From Mycolicibacterium malmesburyense (GTDB lineage Bacteria > Actinomycetota > Actinomycetes > Mycobacteriales > Mycobacteriaceae), in assembly GCF_001050015.1 (NCBI RefSeq), contig NZ_CVTB01000022.1, positions 40,348 through 104,347 of the forward strand: a stretch of DNA of 64,000 bases. Reading direction: 5' to 3'. Both the position numbers and the translations under genes were made by a program. Positions 17,065-26,738 of the stretch are shown one piece after another; positions within the stretch are counted from its first letter, which is position 1; each line of letters starts with the position of its first letter. Under the pieces are notes generated by a model. The model did not search any database, was not told where the DNA came from, and worked only from the letters and a program-made list of their open reading frames with translations.

Positions 17065-18768
17065 CTAGCGGTGGCTCTTCAAGATCGCCCGCGCTGCGCG
17101 CTCCGCGATCAGCATGACCGGCGCGTTGGTGTTTCCAGAAGTGATGGTGGGCATCGCCGAAGCGTCAACCACGCGGAGACCGGCCACGCGAGACACGCGG
17201 AAGTCGGTGTCTAGCACCGTGCTTTCAGACCGCGGCATGCCGTTTGAATCGAAGGCTCCCATCGCGCAGGTACCCACCGGGTGGAAGATCGTCGTCCCCA
17301 GTTCACTGGCGGCTCGAAGCAGGTCTTCGTCGCTCACCAGTTGCGCGCCGGGGAGCATCTCTTCGGGGCAATAGCGAGCGAGGGCCGGCGCCGCCATGAT
17401 CTGCCGGGTCATTCGGAGCCCTCGCACCGCGATCGCACGATCGGCGTCAGTGGACAGGTAGTTGCAGGAGATCCTCGGCTTCGACAGCGGATCCGAATCG
17501 GCGATACGCACATGGCCGCGCGAGCTGGGGCGCAGATTGCAGACCGAGGGCGTGATGGCTGCGAACGGGTGTAGAGGTTCGCCAAACTTCGGCAACGACA
17601 GAGGCTGTACATGCCACTCCAGATCGGGGCTGGCCAGAGCGGGGTCGCTTTTCGCGAAGGCCCCCAGTGTGGACGGCGGCATGGTCATGGGTCCCGATCT
17701 CAGTAGTAGGTACTGAATTCCCATGCCCGCGCGGGTGATCCAGTTCCGATAGAGCGTGTTGACGGTCCGCGCGCCGCGGATACGGTAGACGCTGCGAATC
17801 TGCAGATGGTCCTGGAGGTTTTCACCCACGCCTGGCAGGTCGACGGTCACCGGCACTTGGTGCTGGGTGAGCAGCCCGGCCGGGCCGAGGCCCGAGACCT
17901 GCATCAGGTGAGGGGAGCCGATGGCACCGGCGCTCAGGATCACCTCCCGGCGGGCTTGCACGTCGAAGATTTGGCCGTCTTTGAGCAGACGCACGCCGGT
18001 CGCGCGGTGCCGGGCAGTTGTCCAAGCCCCGCGGCGCTGATCCTCGTGGACCTGCTCGTTCATCAGCAGCTGTAAAGCCTGGGCCTTTGTGTAGACGGTG
18101 AGATTGGGTCGGTGGGTGATGGGGTGCAAGAAGGCGTCGGCCATCGACCAGCGCCTGCCGCGTCGTTGATTGACGTGAAAGTACGCACTACCGGAGTTGT
18201 CTCCGCGGTTGAACTCGTCGATCGGCTCGATGCCCAACTCGGCAGCGGCGGCCTGCCAGGCGTCCAGGATCTTCCAGCGCACACGCGGCCGCTCGACCCG
18301 GATCTCGCCGGCGTCACCGTGCCAGTCGTCGGCGCCGCCGAAGTAGTTTTCCAGCTCTTTGTAGATCGCCAGTGTCTCGCCGGGACAGTCCGGGCCACCC
18401 CAGAGCCACCGCTCGTCGCCGGTGGCTTGCGCCCACAGCTCGTAATCGCTTGCCTGCCCACGCATGTGGATCATCGCGTTGATCGACGAGCAGCCGCCGA
18501 TCACGCGGCCCCGCGCGTAGATGATGCTGCGGCCGGCCAAGCCTGGGTCGGGCTCCGTCGTAAAGCACCAGTCGGTGCGGGGGTTGGCAATCGTGTACAG
18601 ATAGCCGACCGGCACCTTGATCCAGAACCAGTTGTCTCTGCCGCCGGCCTCGATCAACAGCACCCGGTGGTCAGGGTTGGCGCTGAGCCGGTTGGCGAGC
18701 AGGCAGCCCGCACTACCTGCGCCCACGATGATGTAGTCGTATTCGGGGACAGGGCTGGATTCCGGCAC
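17065..18768 (-). CDS. GMC family oxidoreductase
   Basis: A 567-residue flavin oxidoreductase. GAGSAGC at 16-22 binds FAD, then RGRVIGGCSSINAMIHMRGQ and SAGAIGSPHLMQVSGLGPAGLL match GMC signatures 1 and 2. The C-terminal catalytic pair is His in TIFHPVGTCAMG and Asn in SGNTNAPVMLIAE. This is closest in layout to choline/alcohol dehydrogenases. GTG 18768 has GGAGG upstream. The physiological alcohol is unknown. Confidence 0.9.
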   Translation of the reverse strand: MPESSPVPEYDYIIVGAGSAGCLLANRLSANPDHRVLLIEAGGRDNWFWIKVPVGYLYTIANPRTDWCFTTEPDPGLAGRSIIYARGRVIGGCSSINAMIHMRGQASDYELWAQATGDERWLWGGPDCPGETLAIYKELENYFGGADDWHGDAGEIRVERPRVRWKILDAWQAAAAELGIEPIDEFNRGDNSGSAYFHVNQRRGRRWSMADAFLHPITHRPNLTVYTKAQALQLLMNEQVHEDQRRGAWTTARHRATGVRLLKDGQIFDVQARREVILSAGAIGSPHLMQVSGLGPAGLLTQHQVPVTVDLPGVGENLQDHLQIRSVYRIRGARTVNTLYRNWITRAGMGIQYLLLRSGPMTMPPSTLGAFAKSDPALASPDLEWHVQPLSLPKFGEPLHPFAAITPSVCNLRPSSRGHVRIADSDPLSKPRISCNYLSTDADRAIAVRGLRMTRQIMAAPALARYCPEEMLPGAQLVSDEDLLRAASELGTTIFHPVGTCAMGAFDSNGMPRSESTVLDTDFRVSRVAGLRVVDASAMPTITSGNTNAPVMLIAERAARAILKSHR

Positions 18769-19000
18769 CGGTTCCTCCGTTGGCGTTGGGTGCGTGTCCT
18801 AGTGTGCGCGACGAGGACGCGGTACAAGCACATTCCTCGTGCGTGCTGATGGAGTTCACCGAGCAGCGATCGACTACGTTCTTCGAGGTACTGACTCCGC
18901 GGGCTCAGCACCCAGGCCAACCAACCCGTCGCACACGAAGCGACAATAGGGGAGATGCGGCACTGGAAAGGGATTTGCTTTGCTCGGCACTGCAGCCTGA

Positions 19001-19890
19001 TCAGATGCCGAGGACGTCGCGAGCGCGGTCTATCTCCTCGGGATCGGCGGTCGTCGGGATTAGCCTGAGTTCGTCGAGACCCACTTCGCGTGCGCCGTTC
19101 ACGGCGGCAAGGAGCGCGGACGCCCCACAGTTGAGGATCCCTGTGGTCGGAGCCGTCAGGTAAGAGGCGGCCGGTCCGGTTGCGACGACCTCCTGATCCC
19201 AGAAGTCCCGTACATGCTCCCTGAGTTGGTCCTCCGGGTCGGGACCGAGCGCGAACCAGATCGGCGTGGAGAAGTGTGGCTTTTCTGTTCTGCCGGCCGC
19301 CTGCCAAGCCTCGATCACGCGCTGACGCTGCGCAGCCAGTGCCTCGGCATCGAAGTGCAGTGAATTCGCCGGATCGCTCACCCCGGCCGCCCATTGCGCG
19401 GCTCGAGCGAGCGCCTTCGGCCCGACGAGGGGATGCCCGCAGCCTGGGCCGGCGCCGGTCCTACGGGATGGTGTCCCTCGACGGGGGGCTCCTGGGCCCA
19501 CACCTTGCGCATCGACGCTACCGCTTCGTCCATGCGCTGACGCTTCCGGTCGAGCGAACTGCCGACGGCGACGTAGTCCTCATCCCATGCGCCAATGCCG
19601 ACCCCGAGCGTCAGGCGCCCGCCAGACAGCACATCTATGGTCGCCATATCTTTCGCGAACATGACCGGGTCTCGCATGGGGAGTGTGACGATATCCGTCC
19701 AGAGCCGCACTCGTTCGGTCACTGCGGCCGCGGCAGCAAGTTGCGGAACGACCGACCAGCTGTGTGGATAGAGCAACCGTTCATAGGTGACGAGGCCGTG
19801 CCACGGCCCTTCGTCGATCTTGCGGTACCACGCGAGCTCCGTGTCGCGCCCGTGAGGAAAGAGGGTCGGAAGTCCCATGCTGATATGCAT
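19001..19890 (-). pseudogene. LLM class oxidoreductase, frameshifted
   Basis: Two overlapping open frames together make one luciferase-like F420-type enzyme. The N-terminal part (19890 down to about 19430) contains GLPTLFPHGRDTELAWYRKID and DVLSGGRLTLGVGIGAWDEDY. The C-terminal part continues in another frame with LVGPKALARAAQWAAGVSD and ends at 19001. The frame changes at a GGGG run near 19430, and two or three family residues of the loop before GPKAL are also missing. It may be a true pseudogene or an assembly indel. Confidence 0.7.
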
Positions 19891-20551
19891 TGGAGGTGTT
19901 GCATCCCTTTCCGGGTAAGTGTGACGACGCCGATCCATAGTCCATCAGATTGCCGTCAAGACATCGCCATCGGACCACCCAGCGGGAACGATGACCCGGT
20001 CGAGGTGTGGAGGTGGGACGTTGAACCGTCTCCCGCAGTAAACGGACATTAGTGGTAACCCGCGTCTGATTCCGCCGCAATCCGGTCGGGAGTGGCGCGC
20101 TGTGGAGGCGGGTAAGAACCAGTGGGAGGTAGGTCTGCCGCGACGCGGGCACAAGTCGGCATCCCCGTCGATTGCCCGTCGCGCTCTGTGCGGTTCGTTT
20201 GCTGCTGGGTGTTCCCCCGGCAGGCGACATGTCGTGCGGGTTCGTTCGCCGTTATGGAGGCTGTTGGCCAGACGCGGTTGTGCTGTAACAGTTGGTTGAG
20301 TGTGCGGGACTATTACTCACGTTCCTCAAGGTCCGGCCTTTCCTCCTAGGGAATAGTCTTGTCTGTAGCGGTGTCATCCACGTCAGCTCGTCGAGTTGGC
20401 CGGCAGGCTCCTGCAGAGCCGGTGGAGTTCACCGTGTGCGGTGGACGAGGGTCCACCGGCGATGAATCACCGATCAGCAGTCGCGAGAAGCAGACTCCCT
20501 GGTGGGCAACCTATCTCGAAAGCGCGCGCAGTTTCCGCTTGATCCAAAACC

Positions 20552-20818
20552 TCAGTCAGTCGGCGAGGTGCGGCGCTCGATTTCCCAGGGTCCTGCTGGC
20601 GCGCACGGTAGGCCCACGTCCCGCAGCGTCAGGATGCCTGCGGGTGCTGCAGCTACGTTGTGGACCGCGTTGACCGCAGGCATCGCCGTCATGGTGTCCC
20701 ATTCGTGATTGCCCCAGTGTTCCGGTGGAACGAACCGAATGCGGCTCTGCACCTCTGGCTCGCCAGCGATGACGACGTGATTCACTATGACGCCGACTTT
20801 GAGATTGCCGCAGAGGTA
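20552..20818 (-). pseudogene. Fragment of a DapB-like amine dehydrogenase
   Basis: An open piece of about 88 codons bounded by an in-frame TAG upstream. The end reads EWDTMTAMPAVNAVHNVAAAPAGILTLRDVGLP, which looks like the C-terminus of the dihydrodipicolinate reductase-like/NAD(P)H-dependent amine dehydrogenase family (pattern TAxxxVNAIPxVxAAPPGI). IAGEPEVQSRI precedes it as expected. The rest of the gene is absent. Family assignment is from memory of the pattern and is moderate. Confidence 0.45.
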
Positions 20819-21015
20819 CTACCGTTCCGGCATCGATGGGTTCTCGAACGGGGAACTATCTAACTGTTTGACTGCAAAAGCCCTGGGCGGCAAAGCAATA
20901 TGCAGTGGTTCAGTTGACATAATGTGGCTTATCGGCATTTGGGTTACCTGGGCGGATTCGTCTGGGAGGGTCGGCCCCTTAACGGGTTGATTGCCCTCAC
21001 CTGGTGCGCGTGATC

Positions 21016-21031
21016 AACCCCTTAAGGGGTT
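21016..21031. repeat. Perfect 16-bp palindrome AACCCCTTAAGGGGTT
   Basis: AACCCCTTAAGGGGTT is fully self-complementary. A related sequence, CCCCTTAACGGGTTGA, lies at 20975-20990, and GGGTTGAT/ATCAACCC around the two form an inverted repeat. Role unknown; it may be an operator or a hairpin. Confidence 0.6.
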
Positions 21032-21412
21032 TGACTGCCTGCGCACGCACGGAGTCGACACTCGCGCGTGCGACGCGCATGACGCGCCCGCGCATACCTC
21101 TCGGCGGTTGTACCTTAAGTCGACGGCATCGACGACAACGGCGCTTCCCCGACTCCCCGTCTGCCCGACCACTTTTCGTCACTGTGACGTTTCTTCGCAG
21201 TGCGGCGGGCCAGCGAATGTTGCGTGACCCAGAGCGGATTGCTGCCTCAGGCGCAACCGCCAGCCGATCATCGTCGATAAGCCCTGCCCTGGGACGATGC
21301 GGGCGACGCTACGCGGAACAACGGCAAGCCGCCTCCGAAGACGAGCCCGCGTGTACGCGCCCAAAAGCGTGCCCACCACCCCGCGTATCGAACCCACGTG
21401 GCGCCCACCATT

Positions 21413-21436
21413 ACGTCACTGTGACGAATTGTGAAC
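21413..21436 (+). promoter_or_regulatory. Candidate GlnR box
   Basis: Three AC dinucleotides are spaced by exactly nine bases (AC at 21413, 21424 and 21435), the AC-N9-AC pattern described for mycobacterial GlnR sites, about 190 bases before the first gene of the guanidine/allophanate operon. A nitrogen-limitation activator fits a pathway that yields ammonium. Confidence 0.5.
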
Positions 21437-21467
21437 GCGGAGTGGCCGTCGCCTCATCCGTCCATAC

Positions 21468-21576
21468 CTGTCACCTGACAGAAACATTCGCGATCCACTG
21501 TTAACCCTTGCCGCGGGATCGGTTACTCCGCGGCAACCACCACAGCCGCCAGAACTTGAAAACTGTCACTCGACAG
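21468..21576. promoter_or_regulatory. Paired CTGTC-N4-GACAG operators
   Basis: Two copies of the inverted repeat CTGTC-N4-GACAG occur at 21468-21481 and 21563-21576, 95 bases apart, with another GACAGG half site near 21588. All lie between the GlnR-like box and the first start codon at 21626. They look like sites for one dimeric repressor, possibly the TetR protein at the end of the gene run. Confidence 0.5.
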
Positions 21577-21625
21577 GAACGCCACCCGACAGGTGGGACA
21601 ACACGATTTCCGGCGGGAGCAGTCA

Positions 21626-22486
21626 GTGACCACCGACACCACGTCCGCGACGGCCACCACGGCCGGCGCCCGAGTGCATGCACGCGGTCAGCATGGCCGC
21701 ACGGCCGAGTTCATGCGTCATGTACCGGCGTCATCGTCCCCGACGGCCCCCGACGGGATACCCGCACAGAACCTCGTGTGGTCGGAAACCATTGCGCCCG
21801 GCGGATATACGACCGCGATGTTCGCCCGCGGCACCCGCATCCGCCTCACCGATGCCGCTGGAGACGCGTGCGCGCACCTGCTCCTTCACCGCGCCGACGC
21901 ACCACACGAACGCCTCAACGTGGCCGACACCGTCAAGGTGCCGTGGCAAGCCTACCTCGGCACCAATCATCCGCTGCTCAGCGGGTTCGGGCGCGTCTTG
22001 GCCACCATCGTTTCGGACACCTCCGGCAAACATGATGCGCTGACCGGAACCACCACGCGCGCAGGTAATCTCGACCGCTACGGCGCCGCCTCGCCGGAAT
22101 CCGACTCCCCCGCCGGCCGCGAACTGTTCACAGTTGCCGCGCTCAAACACGGCCTGGACACGCGCGACCTGCCGCCCTCGATCTCGTTCTTCAAGGGCGT
22201 GCGGGTCGACGCCGACGGCACGTTCCGCTGGCAGGGCTCGGCCGGTGCCGGTGCCAACGTGGATCTGCTCTTACATGTAGACTCGATTGTGTTGCTGGCC
22301 AACACAACTCATCCGTTGGATCCGCGGCCGGCGTTCACCTGCTCACCCCTTCTCATGCACGCCTGGCCGGCCCTCACCGACATGCAACGGCTCGTCAGCG
22401 GAAACCTCGCGGGGCCGTTGGGCCCCGAGCACCGCCAAGCCATCGCCAACACCGACGCCGACCTCATTGCGAGAGGACAACTGTGA
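21626..22486 (+). CDS. DUF1989 protein, carboxyguanidine deiminase subunit (UAAP1-like)
   Basis: A 286-residue member of the DUF1989 family, once called urea amidolyase-associated protein 1. Family hallmarks are LVWSETIAPGGYTTAMFARGTRIRLTDAAGDACAHLLL and LPPSISFFKGVRVDADG. DUF1989 pairs beside a urea/guanidine carboxylase were shown elsewhere to form CgdAB, which deiminates carboxyguanidine to allophanate. GTG 21626 is chosen from GGGAG upstream. The stop overlaps the start of the next gene, so the two subunits are coupled. Confidence 0.85.
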   Translation: MTTDTTSATATTAGARVHARGQHGRTAEFMRHVPASSSPTAPDGIPAQNLVWSETIAPGGYTTAMFARGTRIRLTDAAGDACAHLLLHRADAPHERLNVADTVKVPWQAYLGTNHPLLSGFGRVLATIVSDTSGKHDALTGTTTRAGNLDRYGAASPESDSPAGRELFTVAALKHGLDTRDLPPSISFFKGVRVDADGTFRWQGSAGAGANVDLLLHVDSIVLLANTTHPLDPRPAFTCSPLLMHAWPALTDMQRLVSGNLAGPLGPEHRQAIANTDADLIARGQL

Positions 22487-23133
22487 GCACCGCCATCGCC
22501 GAACCCCTGGTCAGCGGATCGATCGTCCTCGACCAGCACGTGCCCGCCCGCGCCGCCTGGTCGGCCGTGGTGGCCGCCGGGGACGTGCTGACCATCGTCG
22601 ACTTGGCCGGCAACCAGGCTGTCGACTGCCTGCTCTACGCCGCAGCCGACACCCGCGTGCGCTACAGCGCACCCGAAACCATCCGCCAACAAGGCCGCAT
22701 CACTCTGACCACCGGATCGGTGCTGCGCGCCGATACGGGCGCCCCGCTGATGACCGTCGTCGCGGACGAGGTCGGCGCACACGACACCCTGGGTGGCGCC
22801 TGCTCCAAGGAGTCGAACACGTTGCGATACGGCCAGCACACGCGCGCCCAGCACGGCTGCATGGAGAACTTCCTGCTGGAAGGGTCGCGCTGGGGTCTGG
22901 GCGCCCGCGACCTGGCCAGCAACATCAACTGGTTCATGAACGTGCCCGTCGACCCGGACGGCGCACTCGGCATCGTCGATGGACTGTCCGCACCCGGCAA
23001 GCGGGTGGCGCTGCGCGCCGACGTCGACACGCTGGTCCTGGTGTCGAACTGTCCGCAGATCAACAACCCCTGCAACGCGTTCGACCCGACCCCGGTCCGC
23101 ATGATCGTCACCCGCTCCGAGGGCAGCGCATGA
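22483..23133 (+). CDS. DUF1989 protein, carboxyguanidine deiminase subunit (UAAP2-like)
   Basis: A 216-residue second DUF1989 subunit. Conserved metal-site cysteines and histidine appear in GGACSKESNTLRYGQHTRAQHGC and SNCPQINNPCNAF, with GARDLASNINWFMNVPVDPDG between. Starts GTG 22483, overlapping the preceding stop by 4 bases, and its own stop overlaps the carboxylase ATG. The expected role is the second half of the heteromeric carboxyguanidine deiminase; free urea metabolism would not need it. Confidence 0.87.
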   Translation: MSTAIAEPLVSGSIVLDQHVPARAAWSAVVAAGDVLTIVDLAGNQAVDCLLYAAADTRVRYSAPETIRQQGRITLTTGSVLRADTGAPLMTVVADEVGAHDTLGGACSKESNTLRYGQHTRAQHGCMENFLLEGSRWGLGARDLASNINWFMNVPVDPDGALGIVDGLSAPGKRVALRADVDTLVLVSNCPQINNPCNAFDPTPVRMIVTRSEGSA

Positions 23134-26100
23134 CGACGGTGCTGATCGCCAACCGCGGTGAGATCGCCGTACGCCTGATCCGCGCCGCCCGCAAGCTCGG
23201 CCTGCGTACCGTCGCGGTCTTCTCCGACGCGGACCGCGGCGCGCCTCACGTCCACCTCGCCGACGAGGCCGTCCGTATCGGCCCCGCCGCCCCGAGCGAA
23301 AGTTATCTGCGCGCCGACGCGATCCTGGCCGCGGCGGCTCACACAGGTACGACCGTCATCCATCCCGGGTACGGGTTCCTCTCCGAGGACGCCGATTTCG
23401 CGTCCGCCGTGGAAGCCGCCGGCATCGCCTTCGCCGGGCCGACGCCAAACCAGTTGCGCTGCTTCGGCACCAAGCACACCGCGCGCATCGCGGCGCGCGC
23501 CGCCGGAGTCCCGATCTTTCCCGGCTCCGAACTCCTCGACGGCGTCGACGACGCGATCGTCGCCGCCGAGAGCATCGGCTTTCCGGTGATGCTCAAGGCC
23601 ACCGGAGGCGGCGGCGGTATCGGCATGCAGATCTGCCGCACCGCCGACGACCTTCGCGCGGCCTACCAACGCGTGGTCGCCCAAGCCGAACGCAGCTTCG
23701 GCTCCGCCGGCGTCTTCGTCGAACGCTACGTCGACAACGCCCGTCACGTCGAGGTGCAGATCTTCGGCGACGGCACCGGACGCGTACTGAGCCTCGGCGA
23801 TCGGGACTGTTCCTTACAACGGCGACACCAGAAGGTCATCGAAGAAGCGCCTGCCCCTGCGCTTTCCGACGCCGTGCGCGACCAGTTGCACTCGACATCA
23901 CGGGCGCTGGCCGCCGCGGTCGAGTATCGGTCGGCGGGCACCGTGGAGTTCATCTACGACCCCGCACGTGAAGAGGCGTCCTTCCTCGAGGTCAATGCGC
24001 GCCTGCAGGTCGAGCACCCGGTGACCGAGGCCGTCACCGGCGTCGACCTCGCTGGCTGGATGCTGCGCCTGGCCGTCGGCGACCCGTCGATGCTCGACGC
24101 CTATCCCGACGGCGTCGTACCGACCACCGGGCATGCCGCGGAAGCCCGCGTGTATGCCGAAGACCCGTTGCGCGACTACCGCCCCAGCACCGGTACCTTG
24201 ACATCCGTCGAGTTCCCCACCGACGTCCGCGTCGACACCTGGGTCGCCGACGGCACCGAGGTCACCGCATCCTACGATCCCCTGCTGGCCAAGGTCATCG
24301 CCGCCGGCGTCGACCGCGACGACGCCTTGACCCGCCTGCGGAACGCGCTCACACAGACGCACCTGCACGGCATCGAGGTCAACACCGGATTGCTCTGCGC
24401 GGCGCTGGAACACGATGACGTCCGCGCGGCCGTCCACAGCACGGCCACACTGGCGGACGTCTCCGACCCACGCCCGCGGATCACCGTCGAACGGCCCGGC
24501 CTGATGACCACCGTGCAGGACGTGCCGGGTCGCATCGGACTCTGGCAGGTCGGAGTGCCGCCGAGCGGTCCGATGGACGACCTGTCGTTTCGGCTCGGCA
24601 ACCGTGCCCTGGGCAACTCCGATGATGCGGCCGGGCTCGAATGCACCGCCTCCGGTCCCGCGCTGCGGATGACGCAGTCCACCACCGTCTGTGTCACCGG
24701 CGCGGAATGTCTCGTCACCATCGACGGGGTGCCAGTCCCGATGTGGGAGCCGGTGAACGTCCCCTCCGGGGGCGTGCTCGATGTCGGTGACGCCGCTGTG
24801 GGGCTGCGAACCTACATCCTGTTCGCGGGCGGCGTCGATGTGCCGACCTACCTCGGCAGCGCCTCCACCTTCACCCTCGGTAAATTCGGCGGACACGGTG
24901 GACGGGAACTCGTTACCGGAGATGTGTTGCGCACCAAGCCTGTAGCAGCAAATGCCGCGGCCCGCGCAGGCGCCGGACCGGTACCGCCCGAGGTGCGTCC
25001 CGCATTGGCCAGCGAATGGGAACTCGCGGTCACCGAGGGTCCGCACGGCGCTCCGGAGTTCTTCACCCGCAACGACATCGACACGCTGTACGACGCCACG
25101 TACCGGGTGCACTTCAATTCCGCCCGCACCGGGGTGCGGTTGGAGGGACCCAAGCCCGAGTGGGCGCGACCCGACGGCGGCGAGGCCGGACTGCACCCGT
25201 CGAACATCCATGACACCGCCTACAGCGTCGGCGCGCTCGACTTCACCGGCGACACACCGATTCTGCTCGGTCCCGACGGCCCGAGCCTGGGCGGATTCGT
25301 CTGCCCCATCACGGTGATCGCCGCGCAGCGGTGGAAACTCGGCCAGCTGCGACCCGGCGACACTGTGCGCTTCGTGCCGGTGCGGTCCGACGACGCCCCG
25401 TCCCGGCGCGAACTCGGGTTGGCGCGCCGTGCGGCCGACCCGCACGTCAAGCGATCGAGCGACGGAGATGACGGAGTGCTGGCCCGGCGGCCAGGCGCCG
25501 GCGGAGCGCCGAACGTCACCTACCGCCGCGGCGGCGACGACAACGTGCTGATCGAATATGGCGACATCGTGCTGGATCTCGCGCTGCGTGCGCGAGTGCA
25601 TGCCCTGCACACCCGGCTGGAGGACGCCGCTTCCGGCATCCTCGATCTCACCCCGGGGATTCGCTCGCTGCAGGTGCACGTCGATCCGGACGTGTTGTCG
25701 ATCTCACGATTGCTCGGATTGCTGTCGGACATCGAAGACGACCTGCCGGCGTCCTCAGAACTCGTTGTGCCCAGCCGGCTGGTGCGTCTTCCGCTGAGTT
25801 GGGACGACCCCGCGACCAGGGAGGCGATCGCCCGTTATACCTCCGGGGTGCGCGACGACGCCCCGTGGTGCCCTTCGAACATCGAGTTCATCAGGCGCGT
25901 CAACGGATTGGCGACCGAAGAGGATGTGCGCGACATCGTGTTCGGCGCTCAGTACCTCACGCTGGGGCTCGGCGACGTGTACCTCGGGGCGCCGGTGGCC
26001 ACACCGCTGGACCCCCGCCACCGGCTGGTCACGACGAAGTACAACCCGGCGCGCACGTGGACCGCCGAGAACTCCGTCGGGATCGGCGGTGCGTACCTGT

Positions 26101-26738
26101 GCATCTACGGCATGGAAGGCCCCGGCGGTTACCAGTTCGTCGGGCGCACCACGCAGGTGTGGAGCCGCTACCGTCACACACCGCCGTTCGAACCGGGAAG
26201 TCCGTGGCTCCTGCGGTTCTTCGACCGCATCACGTGGTATCCGGTGTCCGCCGAGGAGCTGCTCGAGATGCGTGCCGACATCGCGGCGGGCCGCGGATCG
26301 GTGGACATCACCGATGGCGTGTTCTCGTTGGCCGAGCACGAACGTTTCCTGGTCGACAACGCCGACGACATCGCCGCGTTCCGGACGCGACAGAGCGCCG
26401 CGTTCGCCGAGGAACGGGCCGCGTGGGCCGCCGCCGGGGAGTTCGACCGGGCCGAACGGGCGGCCGCGAACGCAGCCCCGTGCACCGAGGAGCTCGTGCT
26501 CGGCGAGGGCGACCACCGCGTCGACGCACCGTTCGCGTCGAGTGTGTGGAAGGTCGACGTCGCCGTTGGCGAGCAGGTGGTCGCCGGTCAGCCGCTACTG
26601 GCGCTCGAAGCGATGAAGATGGAGACCGTGCTGCGTGCGCCCTCCGATGGCGTGGTGACGCAAATCCTGGTCACGGCGGGCAATCTCGTGGACTGCGGCA
26701 CTCCGCTGGTCATCGTCGGAGCGGGCGGTGGGCAGTGA
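23130..26738 (+). CDS. Urea/guanidine carboxylase (biotin-dependent)
   Basis: A 1202-residue enzyme with all three urea carboxylase modules: biotin carboxylase (1-450; VLIANRGEIAVRLIRAA, ATGGGGGIGMQ, EVNARLQVEHPVTE), carboxyltransferase of KipA/KipI type (460-1080; GPMDDLSFRLGNRALG, ENSVGIGGAYLCIYGMEGPGG) and biotin carrier with EAMKMET, biotinyl-Lys at 1163. It would carboxylate guanidine or urea with ATP and bicarbonate. The two DUF1989 neighbours favour guanidine, since urea gives allophanate directly. ATG 23130 overlaps the preceding stop; the stop overlaps the allophanate hydrolase GTG. Confidence 0.9.
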   Translation: MTTVLIANRGEIAVRLIRAARKLGLRTVAVFSDADRGAPHVHLADEAVRIGPAAPSESYLRADAILAAAAHTGTTVIHPGYGFLSEDADFASAVEAAGIAFAGPTPNQLRCFGTKHTARIAARAAGVPIFPGSELLDGVDDAIVAAESIGFPVMLKATGGGGGIGMQICRTADDLRAAYQRVVAQAERSFGSAGVFVERYVDNARHVEVQIFGDGTGRVLSLGDRDCSLQRRHQKVIEEAPAPALSDAVRDQLHSTSRALAAAVEYRSAGTVEFIYDPAREEASFLEVNARLQVEHPVTEAVTGVDLAGWMLRLAVGDPSMLDAYPDGVVPTTGHAAEARVYAEDPLRDYRPSTGTLTSVEFPTDVRVDTWVADGTEVTASYDPLLAKVIAAGVDRDDALTRLRNALTQTHLHGIEVNTGLLCAALEHDDVRAAVHSTATLADVSDPRPRITVERPGLMTTVQDVPGRIGLWQVGVPPSGPMDDLSFRLGNRALGNSDDAAGLECTASGPALRMTQSTTVCVTGAECLVTIDGVPVPMWEPVNVPSGGVLDVGDAAVGLRTYILFAGGVDVPTYLGSASTFTLGKFGGHGGRELVTGDVLRTKPVAANAAARAGAGPVPPEVRPALASEWELAVTEGPHGAPEFFTRNDIDTLYDATYRVHFNSARTGVRLEGPKPEWARPDGGEAGLHPSNIHDTAYSVGALDFTGDTPILLGPDGPSLGGFVCPITVIAAQRWKLGQLRPGDTVRFVPVRSDDAPSRRELGLARRAADPHVKRSSDGDDGVLARRPGAGGAPNVTYRRGGDDNVLIEYGDIVLDLALRARVHALHTRLEDAASGILDLTPGIRSLQVHVDPDVLSISRLLGLLSDIEDDLPASSELVVPSRLVRLPLSWDDPATREAIARYTSGVRDDAPWCPSNIEFIRRVNGLATEEDVRDIVFGAQYLTLGLGDVYLGAPVATPLDPRHRLVTTKYNPARTWTAENSVGIGGAYLCIYGMEGPGGYQFVGRTTQVWSRYRHTPPFEPGSPWLLRFFDRITWYPVSAEELLEMRADIAAGRGSVDITDGVFSLAEHERFLVDNADDIAAFRTRQSAAFAEERAAWAAAGEFDRAERAAANAAPCTEELVLGEGDHRVDAPFASSVWKVDVAVGEQVVAGQPLLALEAMKMETVLRAPSDGVVTQILVTAGNLVDCGTPLVIVGAGGGQ

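Larger units (their letters stand above)
19891..21625. other. Gene-poor 1.7-kb stretch
   Basis: No intact gene is visible on either strand. The base composition is more even than in flanking DNA. It contains a decayed gene fragment (20552-20818), a 16-bp perfect palindrome, two copies of CGTCACTGTGACG (21177 and 21414), and the control region of the guanidine-type operon. Short open frames here lack ribosome sites and coding signature. Confidence 0.6.

Noticed and set aside
21490..21625. Guanidine-I/II or other riboswitch in the leader
   Set aside because: I looked for the conserved ykkC and mini-ykkC motifs and found none; the palindromes and GlnR-like box explain the leader better. A covariance search could overturn this.
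23898..25679. 593-codon open frame on the minus strand
   Set aside because: It runs antisense to the carboxylase gene, whose modules are all recognisable; long antisense frames are normal in high-GC DNA.
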